The position numbers and the translations under genes are program-made. Below, in pieces: positions 40,801 to 50,159 of a DNA stretch of 64,000 nt (within the stretch, counting starts at the first letter, position 1; each line of letters begins with the position of its first letter). The stretch lies in assembly GCF_029633865.1 (NCBI RefSeq), contig NC_079221.1:4564409-4628408 (forward strand), in the 5' to 3' direction. The notes below the pieces were generated by a model. The model searched no databases. It was not told the DNA's origin and worked only from the letters and a program-made list of their open reading frames with translations. The stretch comes from Lampris incognitus. Taxonomy: Eukaryota; Chordata; Actinopteri; Lampriformes; Lampridae.

Positions 40801-43257
40801 ACTAACCGAAAATAGGAAACATTTGGCGAGGCATTTTAAGACCGACAACTACCGACGCTACCCTTGGATGACTGGATGCAAGAAAACGAACCGGCTGTAT
40901 TGCTGGAGGTGCCTGCTGTTCTCAGCAGACAGATCCTCCGCCTGGACATCCGGGGGATTCGTTGCCCTCGGTAACCTAACGAACTCAGCCCACTGTCACC
41001 AGGAGTCTGCCGCGCACCTGCAAGCGACGGTGAGTTTAAAAACGTTCGGGGACGCCGGGCTGGATCTTCAGCTGGACGAGCGGCGTCGCCACCAAATTCT
41101 GGCTCACAACAACGCGGTCCGGCAGAACCGAGAAATACTGAAGCGTCTCATCAACGTCGTCGTGTTTCTGGGGAAGCGAGAGCTGGCGTTCAGAGGACGC
41201 GGCGAGGGCAAAGACTCCGACAGTAGAGGGAACTACGTGGAGCTGCTGGAGTTCTTGTCTAAATATGACACCCCCCTCCGCTGTCATCTCGACACCGCCA
41301 CCGTGTTCATGGGCACGTCCAGCAGCATTCAGAACGATCTGATTCAGTCGGTGGCAGATGTGATGACGGAGGCCATGAGAGACGAGGTGAAGAAAACGCC
41401 GTTTGTGTCCATCATGGTCGACGAGACAACCGACATCGGCAACGCCGCTCGGATGTCTTACGTCCTGCGTTATGCTCACGACGGCGGTGTGAAGGAGAGG
41501 TTCTTCAAGTATGATGACGTCAGCGGGGACAAACGCGCGGAGGCGGTGGCGGGCCGGGTTCTGGAGTTCTTGGAGGGATGCGAATGCGCTGCCAAAGTAG
41601 TGGCCCAGTGTTACGATGGAGCCGCAGTCGTGGCCTCTGGCCTGAATGCGGTACAAGCCAAGATTAAAGAAAAAATACCACAAGCTCTTTTCGTCCACTG
41701 CTATGCACACTCTCTGAACCTTGTCATGTCGCAAGGCACTGCCAAAATCAAAGAGTGCAAGGTTTTCTTCTCTCATCTCGGCGGCCTGGCAGCCTTTTTC
41801 ACAAAATCGGCGATACGCACCAAACTGCTGGATGAGATATGCCAGCGACGAGCCCCGAGAGTGGCTCCGACACGGTGGAACTTCTCGTCGCGTCTGGTTT
41901 GCACTGTGTACGAGTGGAGGGAGGAACTCCTGCAGCTCTTTCAGTTTATCGTGGACCACCACGACGACTTTGCGGAAGACGCGGTTCATAGCGCAGATGG
42001 CTACATAACGCTGCTGACAAGCTTTGAGTTCTGCTTTCTACTCTCCACATTCAACTCGATTTTTGCATACGCCGATGCGCTGTTCGGGATCTTGCAGGAT
42101 AACGAGTTTGACATGCAGTTTTGTTTGTCCAGCATTCACGACTTTTGCAGCACCACGGAGAGAGAGAAGGGGAATTTTGACGCCATCTACGAGGACGTCG
42201 TGCGTGACATCGGGGCTCCTAGTGGGTGCAAGGCGCGGAGACAAGGTCAAGGAGATGTGCGCGCTGTGTACCGACAGCTGCACACCGAGATCCTGGACAA
42301 CATTCTCACTCAGCTGAGGGACAGGTTCAAGGACCACGAAAAGCTCCCGTTCCTTGCCCTCCTGGACCCAAAGAAGTTTTCAACATACAGCGAAAACTTC
42401 CCCAACTCTGAGCTTGAAAGTCTTGGGGGAAGCTACGGGCGGCACTTTGACCTCCCTAGGCTCAAGACTGAACTGACGGTCGTGTACAACATGTCAAACT
42501 TCGAGGGGAGGAGCCCAGCGGAGCTGCTTCAGTTCCTGACACAGAGGGAGCTGAGCGAGAGCATGCAGCAGCTTCATCACCTCGCCTGTCTGGTGGTGAC
42601 CATCCCCGTATCCGCCTCGTCAGGTGAGCGGTCCTTCTCGGCCCTGGGGCGCATCAAGACGCACACCAGAAACACAACGGGGCAGGATCAGCTGGGAGCT
42701 CTGGCGCTGCTGTCCATAGAGAAGGGCCTTCTGACGGAACTGAAGTCCAAGGACAAGCTGCATGACGCTGCCATTGCCCACTTCATAAAGAAGGACCAAC
42801 GGATGGACTTTATATTCAAGTAGCCTAATGAGGTCAGCCGCCTAATTTGATTTTACTGCAAATCAAAGCTGGCGTACTCATTTTACACATTGTGATGGCA
42901 CGTCATAGCTCGTCGATACCACACCCTGCTCATGTGACGTTAGGCCTACTATACTCAATATTATGGCATAAGGTTTGGCATATTTGGCATAGGATTGTAT
43001 TGCGACTTTGCTCGTGGCATGTTGTGCATGTGAAGGTTGATCTTATCGTTATTTCTATTCTCTGCTCATGAATCGCTTTGACTTGGTCCGGTCGGTTAGT
43101 AAAGAAGAGGTGTTATGATGCTGCATGCTAGTGCTGTCCATGGTGATGTTGAGGTCACGTGACTTTTCCTTGTTTTCCAAGTATGGAGAGAGACAAAGGC
43201 TATTTGATATCTAATGGATTTGATTTTGGTGGATCTTGAGGCACTGAGTTACTGGCG

Positions 43258-43304
<47 letters not shown>

Positions 43305-43949
43305 CTGTTCACATATTACAAAATACCCCCAAAATTTGGCTGATTACATCATTGTGCCGTTGAAGGCCCACTGCCAGACCCCACGGTTCGCTACTGAGGA
43401 GGTTAAAGCCAGCCAAATTCAAGGTTGTCTTCCGTTTAGGCAGATAAAAAAGGTAAAAAATGGGTAAAATTACCCATCAGTCATGGGATGCATCATATTA
43501 AACAGGGCAGAACTGATCTGAATGTTAGGAGGGAAGGATTTGTGGTGAAGCCACAGCCCTCATTTCATTTTTGACATGTGCCTGCACATTGTTTTTAATG
43601 ACAAAATTGAATTGAACAGGAAAAAGGTGCGCTTTCCTGAAAATATAACTAGCCGACTGTCTTGATGACCTTTTTTTTTTTTTTTACATTTTATTTTATT
43701 TATTTTACATATGTTGACCCCCGAGGGAAGGTCATCGTTTCACCTGTCTTATTCACCTCCAACACCAAATATGTTTATAACAAGTATGGCGCTTCAACAT
43801 CGTGGCAAACTAACCTGCCCCCCCCCTCTCTCCTCAGGTACGAAGAGGATAAGAAACAGTGGACCGGGATGATCAAAGAGATGCGCTACGCAGCCGGGGC
43901 CTCCTGTGTGTGCGTGCGTCTGAATGCAGCCAAAATGCCCAAATTATAA
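33277..43949 (+). CDS. klhl41: KLHL41 (kelch-like 41, KBTBD10/Krp1), 6 exons
   Basis: A striated-muscle BTB-BACK-kelch protein; in the family it acts with cullin-3 and stabilises nebulin during myofibril assembly. Exons: 33277-34371, 34638-34795, 34903-35010, 35606-35791, 36628-36774, 43838-43949. The product is 601 residues (human 606). The start [20 protein letters not shown] is the conserved one. BTB lies at about 33-100 ([20 protein letters not shown]), BACK at about 135-237, a Lys/Glu-rich spacer at about 265-285 ([11 protein letters not shown]), and kelch repeats from about 345 to the end. The last exon ([20 protein letters not shown]...) lies 7 kb downstream across an intron full of transposons. 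Phases agree at every junction. Fish often have two copies, and I cannot tell which this is. Confidence 0.95.
35042..35472 (+). mobile_element. MITE-like element (family D, copy 2)
   Basis: A block of about 430 bp bounded by CCCAGATAGC and GCTATCTGGG, a 10-bp inverted terminal repeat. Repeated motifs such as GGGCCACTTCAGG and CATATTTGGGCCACA are shared with copy 1 at 5561-5987. It lies in klhl41 intron 3, starting about 30 bases after the exon 3 donor. No coding capacity. Confidence 0.68.
36200..36490 (-). mobile_element. tRNA-headed SINE-like repeat (family A, copy 4), head missing
   Basis: Reverse copy with CACTCTTCCGAGTCATCCCG, CACCTGACAGTGAGGAGTTT and AGGCACTAGTGCAGCGACCA. The tRNA-like part is lost beyond about 36490. 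It lies in klhl41 intron 4. Confidence 0.7.
36811..36870. repeat. Near-perfect palindrome, about 29-bp arms
   Basis: ATTTTTTATATAATACTGAA... folds onto ...TTCAGTATCATATAAAAAAT with two mismatches and almost no loop (centre near GATCATC at 36838-36844). It begins 37 bases after the klhl41 exon 5 donor, right after a (CCAT)n run. It could be a minimal foldback element. Confidence 0.75.
37180..37790. repeat. Internally duplicated noncoding repeat in klhl41 intron 5
   Basis: A unit of about 64 bp with ACTCCAACTCCCTCCCCCCA and ATGCTCAGAATCATCT is tandemly doubled at 37270-37397. A longer unit, with ATTTTGCATAATTATGCATA, TACCTACCACCTCC and AGGATCATAAGTGC, occurs at about 37366-37543 and again at 37627-37790. 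No coding capacity. It looks like part of a nonautonomous transposon, family unknown. Confidence 0.6.
37822..37865. repeat. (CA)n microsatellite
   Basis: About 22 CA units just after the duplicated repeat. The flanking motif CACTAACACCACACACA is itself repeated on both sides. Confidence 0.9.
37975..38775. other. GC-richer block in klhl41 intron 5, origin unclear
   Basis: Base composition shifts from A/T-rich to C+G-rich with several CGACG/GACGTCA-like motifs. CCCCTTTTACACC near the left edge and GGTGTGAAAGAAAG near the right edge are weakly inverted, so this may be a nonautonomous DNA transposon. No coding sequence is supported. Confidence 0.35.
38775..40640 (+). mobile_element. LINE 3' end, I-like, with GAA tail, split by another LINE
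   Basis: Two pieces, 38775-38999 and 40367-40640. The first encodes [40 protein letters not shown] and [16 protein letters not shown]. The second continues with [20 protein letters not shown]. The 3' UTR contains GGTGGCGGTAATGCGCCA and GCCAATCGCCAATAAA and ends in a GAA-type tail, as in abundant fish LINEs of the I/Nimbus type. An RTE-like LINE in opposite orientation interrupts it at 39000-40352. Confidence 0.7.
39000..40352 (-). mobile_element. LINE, RTE/Rex3-like, 5'-truncated, nested in another LINE
   Basis: The minus strand encodes, across two or three frames, [55 protein letters not shown], the catalytic block [38 protein letters not shown] and the end [21 protein letters not shown] few frameshifts separate these blocks. 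The tail is (TGAA)n. It is flanked by ATATTGTCAGAAAT at 38986-38999 and 40353-40366, an exact 14-bp target duplication. Same family as the fragment at 812-1200. Confidence 0.85.
40673..42823 (+). CDS. hAT-family transposase-like protein (TTF-type zinc finger, hATC dimerisation domain), intact
   Basis: An uninterrupted, intronless frame of 716 residues from ATG at 40673 (GCGCCATGAG context) to TAG at 42821; the frame is open further upstream but without an ATG. An N-terminal TTF-type zinc finger (about 50-115) has YCWRC and HCHQESAAH. The catalytic part has [10 protein letters not shown] (first Asp), [10 protein letters not shown] (second Asp) and [10 protein letters not shown] (CxxH motif). 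The C-terminus has the hATC signature [16 protein letters not shown]. It resembles ZMYM1-like hAT proteins annotated in many fish. No clear terminal inverted repeats flank it. The start lies about 33 bases after a LINE GAA tail. It lies inside klhl41 intron 5 on the same strand. It may be a recently active transposon or a captured copy. Confidence 0.88.
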   Translation: MSTATGGDESDVVASLLALPFSRRTLAEQQQVIANGRPTPALELTENRKHLARHFKTDNYRRYPWMTGCKKTNRLYCWRCLLFSADRSSAWTSGGFVALGNLTNSAHCHQESAAHLQATVSLKTFGDAGLDLQLDERRRHQILAHNNAVRQNREILKRLINVVVFLGKRELAFRGRGEGKDSDSRGNYVELLEFLSKYDTPLRCHLDTATVFMGTSSSIQNDLIQSVADVMTEAMRDEVKKTPFVSIMVDETTDIGNAARMSYVLRYAHDGGVKERFFKYDDVSGDKRAEAVAGRVLEFLEGCECAAKVVAQCYDGAAVVASGLNAVQAKIKEKIPQALFVHCYAHSLNLVMSQGTAKIKECKVFFSHLGGLAAFFTKSAIRTKLLDEICQRRAPRVAPTRWNFSSRLVCTVYEWREELLQLFQFIVDHHDDFAEDAVHSADGYITLLTSFEFCFLLSTFNSIFAYADALFGILQDNEFDMQFCLSSIHDFCSTTEREKGNFDAIYEDVVRDIGAPSGCKARRQGQGDVRAVYRQLHTEILDNILTQLRDRFKDHEKLPFLALLDPKKFSTYSENFPNSELESLGGSYGRHFDLPRLKTELTVVYNMSNFEGRSPAELLQFLTQRELSESMQQLHHLACLVVTIPVSASSGERSFSALGRIKTHTRNTTGQDQLGALALLSIEKGLLTELKSKDKLHDAAIAHFIKKDQRMDFIFK
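42824..43837 (+). other. Remainder of klhl41 intron 5 after the hAT frame
   Basis: Contains a possible 3' noncoding part of the hAT element, a (GT)n run at 43260-43302 and a T homopolymer near 43670. I see no terminal inverted repeat that would mark the element's right end, and no other gene. Confidence 0.45.
43260..43302. repeat. (GT)n microsatellite
   Basis: About 21 GT units in klhl41 intron 5. Confidence 0.95.
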
Positions 43950-44057
43950 GTGAGCCAACGAGATATGTAATGAACTTTTAATTAGAGCGCACTGATATTT
44001 TCACTAGTTGTGAGCTGTTACTATTTCAAGCAATACCACAGATTTATTTTTTTTTTT

Positions 44058-44063
44058 AATAAA
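44058..44063 (+). terminator. klhl41 polyadenylation signal
   Basis: AATAAA 109 bases after the klhl41 stop, preceded by a T-rich stretch. Confidence 0.7.
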
Positions 44064-44136
44064 ACTTGCTCTGATTTTAGTTCTCATTTCTCATTCAAGT
44101 CAAGGATAAATAAGGTTTTGAACAGTGATAAATTTT

Positions 44137-44508
44137 ACTGATCAAGAGCCATGCATCCACTATCCGAAACCGCTTATCTTGCTCTCAGGGTCGCGGGGAT
44201 GCTGGAGCCTGTCCCAGCAGTCATTGGGCGGCAGGCGGGGAGACACCCTGGACAGGCCGCCAGACCATCACACAGGGTCCACACACACACCTAGGGGCAA
44301 TTCAGTACGGCCGATTCACCTGACCTACATGTCTTTGGACTGCGAGAGGAACCCGGAGGAAAACCACGCAGACACGGGGAGAACATGCAAAACTCCACAC
44401 AGAGGCCGACCTCCAAGGTGGGACTACCTCGGGTCTCGAACCCAGGACCTTCTTACTGTGAGGCGACCGCGCTAACCGCTGCACCACCGTACCGCCCACT
44501 GATCAAGA
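44137..44508 (-). mobile_element. tRNA-derived SINE-like repeat (family B, copy 2) with 11-bp target duplication
   Basis: Reverse copy at 44148-44497. It shares the head (GGCGGTACGGTGGTGCAGCG on the minus strand) and the GCTCCAGCATCC-type body with copies at 8716 and 63811. ACTGATCAAGA at 44137-44147 and 44498-44508 is an exact 11-bp target duplication, so both ends are fixed. It lies between the convergent klhl41 and fastkd1 genes. Confidence 0.88.
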
Positions 44509-45003
44509 TATGAGAGACAAAAAGGAAGCCAGTGACTCTGAGCGTCTTTGGTATTTTGATGTATAACCCGACTGGAGGAAAGTTAATGTGTGTGTGTGCG
44601 TGTACATACGTTTGGTGGGATGGCAAACTATCGTAAGTGATTAGTCAAGCAGATACATTGAGGTCTGGTTTCCAACTATTTTGTTTTAACAAGACATGCA
44701 AATTTCTCAAAAAAATAATAAAAATAAGCCGCTGGCAGGATCTGCTGTAGCTAACTGGTCTAAAATGTTTAAACTTGATGATTTGCAAGTATATTTTATT
44801 ATTTTTTAAAAACTTTCAACAATTTCCAAATCTAAAATACAAAAGCATAATACAGTTTCACTTCACGAATGAAGTAGCTCCATGTCGGAGCACATAATGA
44901 TATATTCAATAGCACTTGAACATTTTTCAGTCACTCTGGCCAAAAATGGTTCAGAGCTAAGCACTGAATGTGACATTACGTTCACAGTTAATACATAAAT
45001 TCC
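44509..45003 (-). other. Intergenic flank and probable fastkd1 3' UTR
   Basis: A/T-rich, with no coding frame of note. The minus-strand 3' end of fastkd1 must fall in here; I could not pick a single polyadenylation signal with confidence. Confidence 0.4.
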
Positions 45004-48000
45004 TCAAGAAGACAACTGTGTGAATATTTTCTTCTTAAGATATTCCTTCCAAGCATCCTGCGTTGAGAGCTCCATGGAGTTCCATTCAAAATGAGGGATC
45101 TGTCAGAATGAGGACAGAGATCAGGGACAATATTCCAACATTGGGTACAATTTCCTTCGAAGAAAAATGTATGCCGCCGCAAACGGCATCACAGCCTCAC
45201 CTGAACAACATGATACCCCAGGATTTCAAGGTGTCTCTTTTTCATCAGTGGTTCACCCTTGATATGATGCGAGTTTTTGCAAAACAACTTTGAATCCAGG
45301 AATTCCACAGCAATACTAGGTCAAAGTAAGGAGGGGGGGGGGGAAGGAATATCAGGGGAAAAAAAATCTTCACATCATGAACCTTGCCACCATGCCTGCA
45401 TTTCGAATGTCTTCCTACCGTTGCGCTCCAGGAGGCAGCTCATTCATGATTTCTTGCGGTGAATTGGCCCCCCAGTGAAGCTTTCCACTGCCAGAGATTT
45501 GCAGCATGCTTGGCTCGCTGTAGGCGACCGGGTGATGGTGTCTGTCCAGCACACATTCAAAGTCTGGAAGGTCAAAGGAGATTGCCAGGTGAAAAAGTAC
45601 CTGAAGAACCATCTACCCCAAATATAATAACAATGATAATTACATTTATAAAGCGCCTTTCTAGACACCCAAAGAGCTTCACATTGAAGGGGGTAACGCA
45701 CTTCAACCACCACCAATGTGTAGCACCACCTAGGTGATGCACGGCAGCAATTTTGTGCCAGAACGCTCACCACACATCAGCTTGTGGTGGAGAGGGAGGA
45801 ATCATTGAGCCAGTTCCATGGGGGGATGATTAGGAGGCCAGATGGAGAGAGCCAGGTTGGGAATTTTGCCAGGACACTGGGAACCCCCCTACTCTTTGTG
45901 ATAAGTGCCATTGGATCTTTTATGACCACAGTGAGTCAGGACCTCGGTTTAACGTCTCATCCAAAGGACAGCAGCTCCTACAGCACAGTGTCCCCGTCAC
46001 TGCACTGGGGCACTGGCATTTTGATATTTGTTGTTTTTTTATTAGGACCAGAGGGAAGACTGCCCCCTACTGGCCCACCAACGCCACTTCCGGCAGCAGC
46101 TCAGTGTTCCCAAGCGAAAGCGCCTCCAAGTCTTTATCGGCCCTCGACCGGACTTGGGGGGGGTCGTGACCCGTTCCCAGGAAGTCGCCCATTCAAGTAC
46201 TTGCCAAGCCCACACCTGCTTAGCTTCCGTTATTTGGCAGAGCCAGGTACATGTTGGTATGGCTGCCGGCGATATTTAGCCTTGGAACAGAATACCAGCA
46301 TAAACGGTGCTCAGTGCTGAGATGGAAATAATCCTGTCACACTCACCTACTGTGTAGGAATAGGGGGTGAGGACTGCTACACGGACACAGTTGATGTCAC
46401 CAAGGACTTCACCCAGCATTTTGTGTATCTGCTGTTGAACAGGACTGACAGAGCCACTCCCTGAAGAAACATTTAACAATTAACATGCATGCTGCTGACA
46501 ATTAATATGACTCGTGACCGTGCATCCAATCACATTTCGGAAAATCATAGTTGGGGAATGTAAAAATATGTTTTAAGTGTTCCCTTATCCTGGTGGGGAG
46601 CTTTACCGTTCTTCTGCAACTCCTGGCAGTAGCGTTGATGAAACCAGGGAACCTGAAACTCGGGGCACTCGAGACAGATGGCGCGATTCAGCTCCATCAG
46701 GCGGCGGCGAATCCGCATGTTGAGGACATAAGGGAGGGCTGTCAGATGGTAATGGAGATAAATGGGTTGCTTTAGTGCAATTAAAAAGCTTTGTGATACA
46801 GCTGAATTTCAAGAGAAACCTTTTCAAAGTTATGTGTATTGCTTTATTTCATTATTTTTTTAAAAATCCATATAGCTCTGGGAGCGTACTTTCTAACTGG
46901 GCATCCAGCTTGCCAAGAAAATTTATATTAAAAATTTCTCGAACTAGTTCCTCAGGAAAATAGTCCGCAACTGCCAAGGCATAGGCAAGGAGAACCAGTA
47001 GATGTGGGTCAAAGGAACCTGGAGATACATGGACATACATGCGTTAGTACAGTCTCTTTAAAAGGACAAAAGAAAATTACACACCAACATTTACTCACCG
47101 ATATGAGGTGTAAAACGCTGTATGCAAACTTCAAAAAAATCGTCTGCGCTCGGAGGATCGTAATTCAGTATGGCAAAGGGAAGCAAAGTAGCATATGTTG
47201 CTGAGAAGTAAATCTTTAAGGAAAGGAGGGGGGGGGTATATAATTAACATTTTTTTGTTGCCGTTATTTCAGAGGCAACACACAGTAAAGTCTCTGAAGG
47301 TACCTTGTCAATGTCTTTCACAGTAACATGAGCTATACGGTCCATAAGAGGAGTGCACAGATGGTTTGCCCTGGTTAGGAGGAGGGAAACGTCATGCACG
47401 TTAGCCCAGGTTATCTGGTCCATCGTCCTCTGCAGTGTCAGCATGCACTCTTCCAGCAGCATCTCCTCAAACCACTCCCCTGACACGAACTTGAGTTCTT
47501 CAAGCACCAAGTCCAGCCGGTCAGCCGTGTGCAACCTCTCGTGCCCGCAGCGGTTCAGAGTCTGCAGCAGACGTACGTACTTGCTGGGGGCGTTGTGGCT
47601 CTTGGAAGGGTCATTGCGGATCCACTTGGCAATAGACAAGGCGAAGGTGTTGAGGTCGTTGAGACTACACTGGGTCAGCACTGCATCCACCCGTGAGATC
47701 ATGTCATTGTGGAGTTGTGGGCAAGGCAGCATGGACAGAACACGGGTCAACATGGTCACTTCATAGGGGAAGACACTGTTCATTAAGAATCTGAGGGATG
47801 ATATAGAATTAGCCGACCTTAAACCAACAGAGTGCATCAGAATCCACTTAACTAACTCGGATAGCTACTCACTTCATCAGAATGCTCTTCAATTTTGTGA
47901 AATGTTCAGGGTTCTGGTAGCGCAGCAGAAAAAGGGCTTGAGCAATTCGGGCCACATCCATTGCCTTGTATACATAAAGGTACTTTTGGGTTACTGATGC

Positions 48001-50159
48001 GATCCTACAAAACAATTGACAGATGATTATATCATTATACCCTTTAAAAATCATCAAGGTACTGTATGGCGGTGATCAGGGGTGTCATGATTTCAATTCT
48101 AAACTGAAAATCGATCAAAACGAGCTTTCAATCTCAACCTTCGAAATCAAAAGCAGGATTGGCGATTCTCCCAGTATTTTTTTTCTCTCTCTGCCCCTGC
48201 CTACTTGCATGTGTCCGAGGGGGGAACCACTTCAAAGACGACACAGCGTAGCTTACCGGTAGCCGGCAGCTGCCCTTTTTGAGACGGTGTGGCCACTGCC
48301 AGAGTCGGAGATGACAAGAGAAACAACAGAACTGGAAAATCCTCCTGCTTCCCTGTAGTCACTGATGTGGCAACATTTTGCCTTCCCCGTAAGTTACGTT
48401 AACAACAAACGTGTCGTTGACAGAAAAACTACAGTTTGTAGGCTATGCCACCTCAGGCAACACGGCAAATATGGAAGGACAGCTTTCTTTTTAAAAGAAG
48501 AATTTGAAAAATGTAAATGACGGTTGTTAAAACCAATGATCCGTTTATCTTTACAAATCAAGACTCGATAGCCTAACAACGTCATCGCCGTCAGTGCTGA
48601 AAATAAATGTTTAAACGGAAAAATCGAATCGAATCGTGACTTTAAATATCAAAAGTCAAATCGAATCGTGGCTTTGGAGAATTGCGACACTCCTAGTGGT
48701 GATGGAGATAAAGACTTACTTATTGATCAGGTTGAGGTTCCTGCACTGAATCTCTTCAAGTGCTTCAACAATTGCCAGGGCCTGCTGCGCACTGAGTTCC
48801 TCCGCCAGCAGGAGAGCTGTATTCTCCAACCTAATAAGAATAAGGACAAACACTTAAATCACTGGAACTAAGAGATCCAAGGGACGGCATTAAGGGTTTG
48901 GATTACAATTGATAAATCACTCCACTAAGAGTGGTAATTAAGGGAAAAAAAAGGACAAAGATTATAACACAACAAACCTTTCTCTAATTTCTGCATTGGC
49001 CATAGGACCCAAAACAACAAACACTTTAGTGAAGGAGGACGGATCGGTGCTTAACTCAATCAGTTCTATGAGCCTGTGTTTAACAGCCAGCCTGAAGTCA
49101 CAGTTGTTGAACTGCAGTGACTGGTAAAGTCCCGCGATAATCCCGATGTGCTCTGCATCCAGATTGGGAACACTTTGCAAGATAATCTGGTTGCACTTCT
49201 CCAGCAGAGGCCGGTGGTGGCACTTGATGTTTCGCAAAAACTGCACCACTCGCCGCGCGTTGTTGTATTTTGCAGGATCCATGGTGTCCAGAAGTTGGTC
49301 TACCTTGCTGATGAGTGCGTCCCTCAGACGAGGAGACACCAAAGATGACACGCTTATCATCAGTGCAGAAAGGATCCTTGAAAGTCACAGCCACACATTA
49401 GTGAAATAAAAAAACATGGTCTTCATAAATGCACTTCATCATACTTAATGTATTGCCTACCTCACATCATCAATAGAGGACAACTTTTGTGCCAAAATGT
49501 TAGTGATGTGGCCCATCAGAGGACTGTGATGCAGATTTTGATCATGGAGACAAATGGCGAACTTGGAGAGGGATGTCAAGGGAAGTCTACAAAAACAATG
49601 AAAACCAAAGCTGCTCATTTGCTGAAATCAAACACATCCAATGCAAAGAGAAAACACGTGATCTGCATACCTGTCTGATCTGAGCCATGCCTCTGAAATT
49701 AACTGCTGAACAAGGGAGTCGTGAGGCTCCACAGAGAGCCTAAAAGATGGACAACAAAAGGTTATCACAGTAATTTCGCAGTTTTAATGTGCAATCCATC
49801 AACTGGCCAGCTTTGTTACCGTACCTGAGGACTTCATACAGCACGTCTACCAACATGCAGTCATCCATGAGTGAAATTTTGTTCTCCGCTAAAACTCGCA
49901 GGGTCATGAACTCCGGGTGGTTCTTGACATGCTCGACCGTCCTGAGCATCTGAGGCCTCTCTTTCTGGAACTGCCACAACATACCTGTGGCACAGCCGAC
50001 ATGGCGAGCCGTGAGCTTTGCCTTGTTCTTGCCCACCAACTCAAACACTTGCTCCTCGCCAGAGCACACCTGCAGCTGCTCCAGGACCTGGTCCCTGCTC
50101 GCCGCTCCCACACGCAGAGACCTGCGCAGGCTGGAGGCGACCGGACGAAGCCGGAACAT
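45004..50159 (-). CDS. fastkd1: FASTKD1 (FAST kinase domain-containing protein 1), 14 exons
   Basis: A mitochondrial RNA-binding protein of the FASTK family, implicated in control of mitochondrial mRNA levels. Exons in transcript order: 50159-49825, 49739-49671, 49586-49461, 49376-48978, 48830-48720, 48004-47873, 47790-47304, 47213-47099, 47018-46890, 46738-46607, 46460-46347, 45563-45419, 45315-45201, 45099-45004. The product is 834 residues (human 847). MFRLRPVASSLRRSLRVGAA is a good Arg-rich mitochondrial targeting sequence. The middle carries helical repeats, then FAST_1 and FAST_2 regions. The last two exons encode the RAP domain (FLDSKLFCKNSHHIKG, LEILGYHVVQIPHFEWNSME, end LSS). An upstream GTG in frame is not used as a start, since ATG at 50159 is available. 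Convergent with klhl41, divergent from ppig. Confidence 0.94.
45630..46290. repeat. Interspersed repeat-like block in fastkd1 intron 11
   Basis: CATTTATAAAGCGCCTTTCT, GGGTAACGCACTTCAACCAC, CGTCTCATCCAAAGGACAGC and CTGCACTGGGGCACTGGCAT look like a sequence I have met dispersed in fish genomes. One copy in this window. Family, ends and class are not determined. Confidence 0.45.
48069..48703. mobile_element. hAT-type nonautonomous element with imperfect 8-bp duplication
   Basis: Element at about 48077-48695. The left end CAGGGGTGTCATGATTTCAA is inverted against the right end (minus strand TAGGAGTGTCGCAATTCTCC). Flanks are GCGGTGAT (48069-48076) and GTGGTGAT (48696-48703), matching at 7 of 8. 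The interior has repeated CGAATCGTG-type motifs and no long frame. The right end stops 16 bases from the exon 5 donor of fastkd1. Confidence 0.7.

Noticed and set aside
41036-41989. Minus-strand 317-codon frame
   Set aside because: It is the antisense shadow of the hAT transposase frame, caused by its GC-rich codons.
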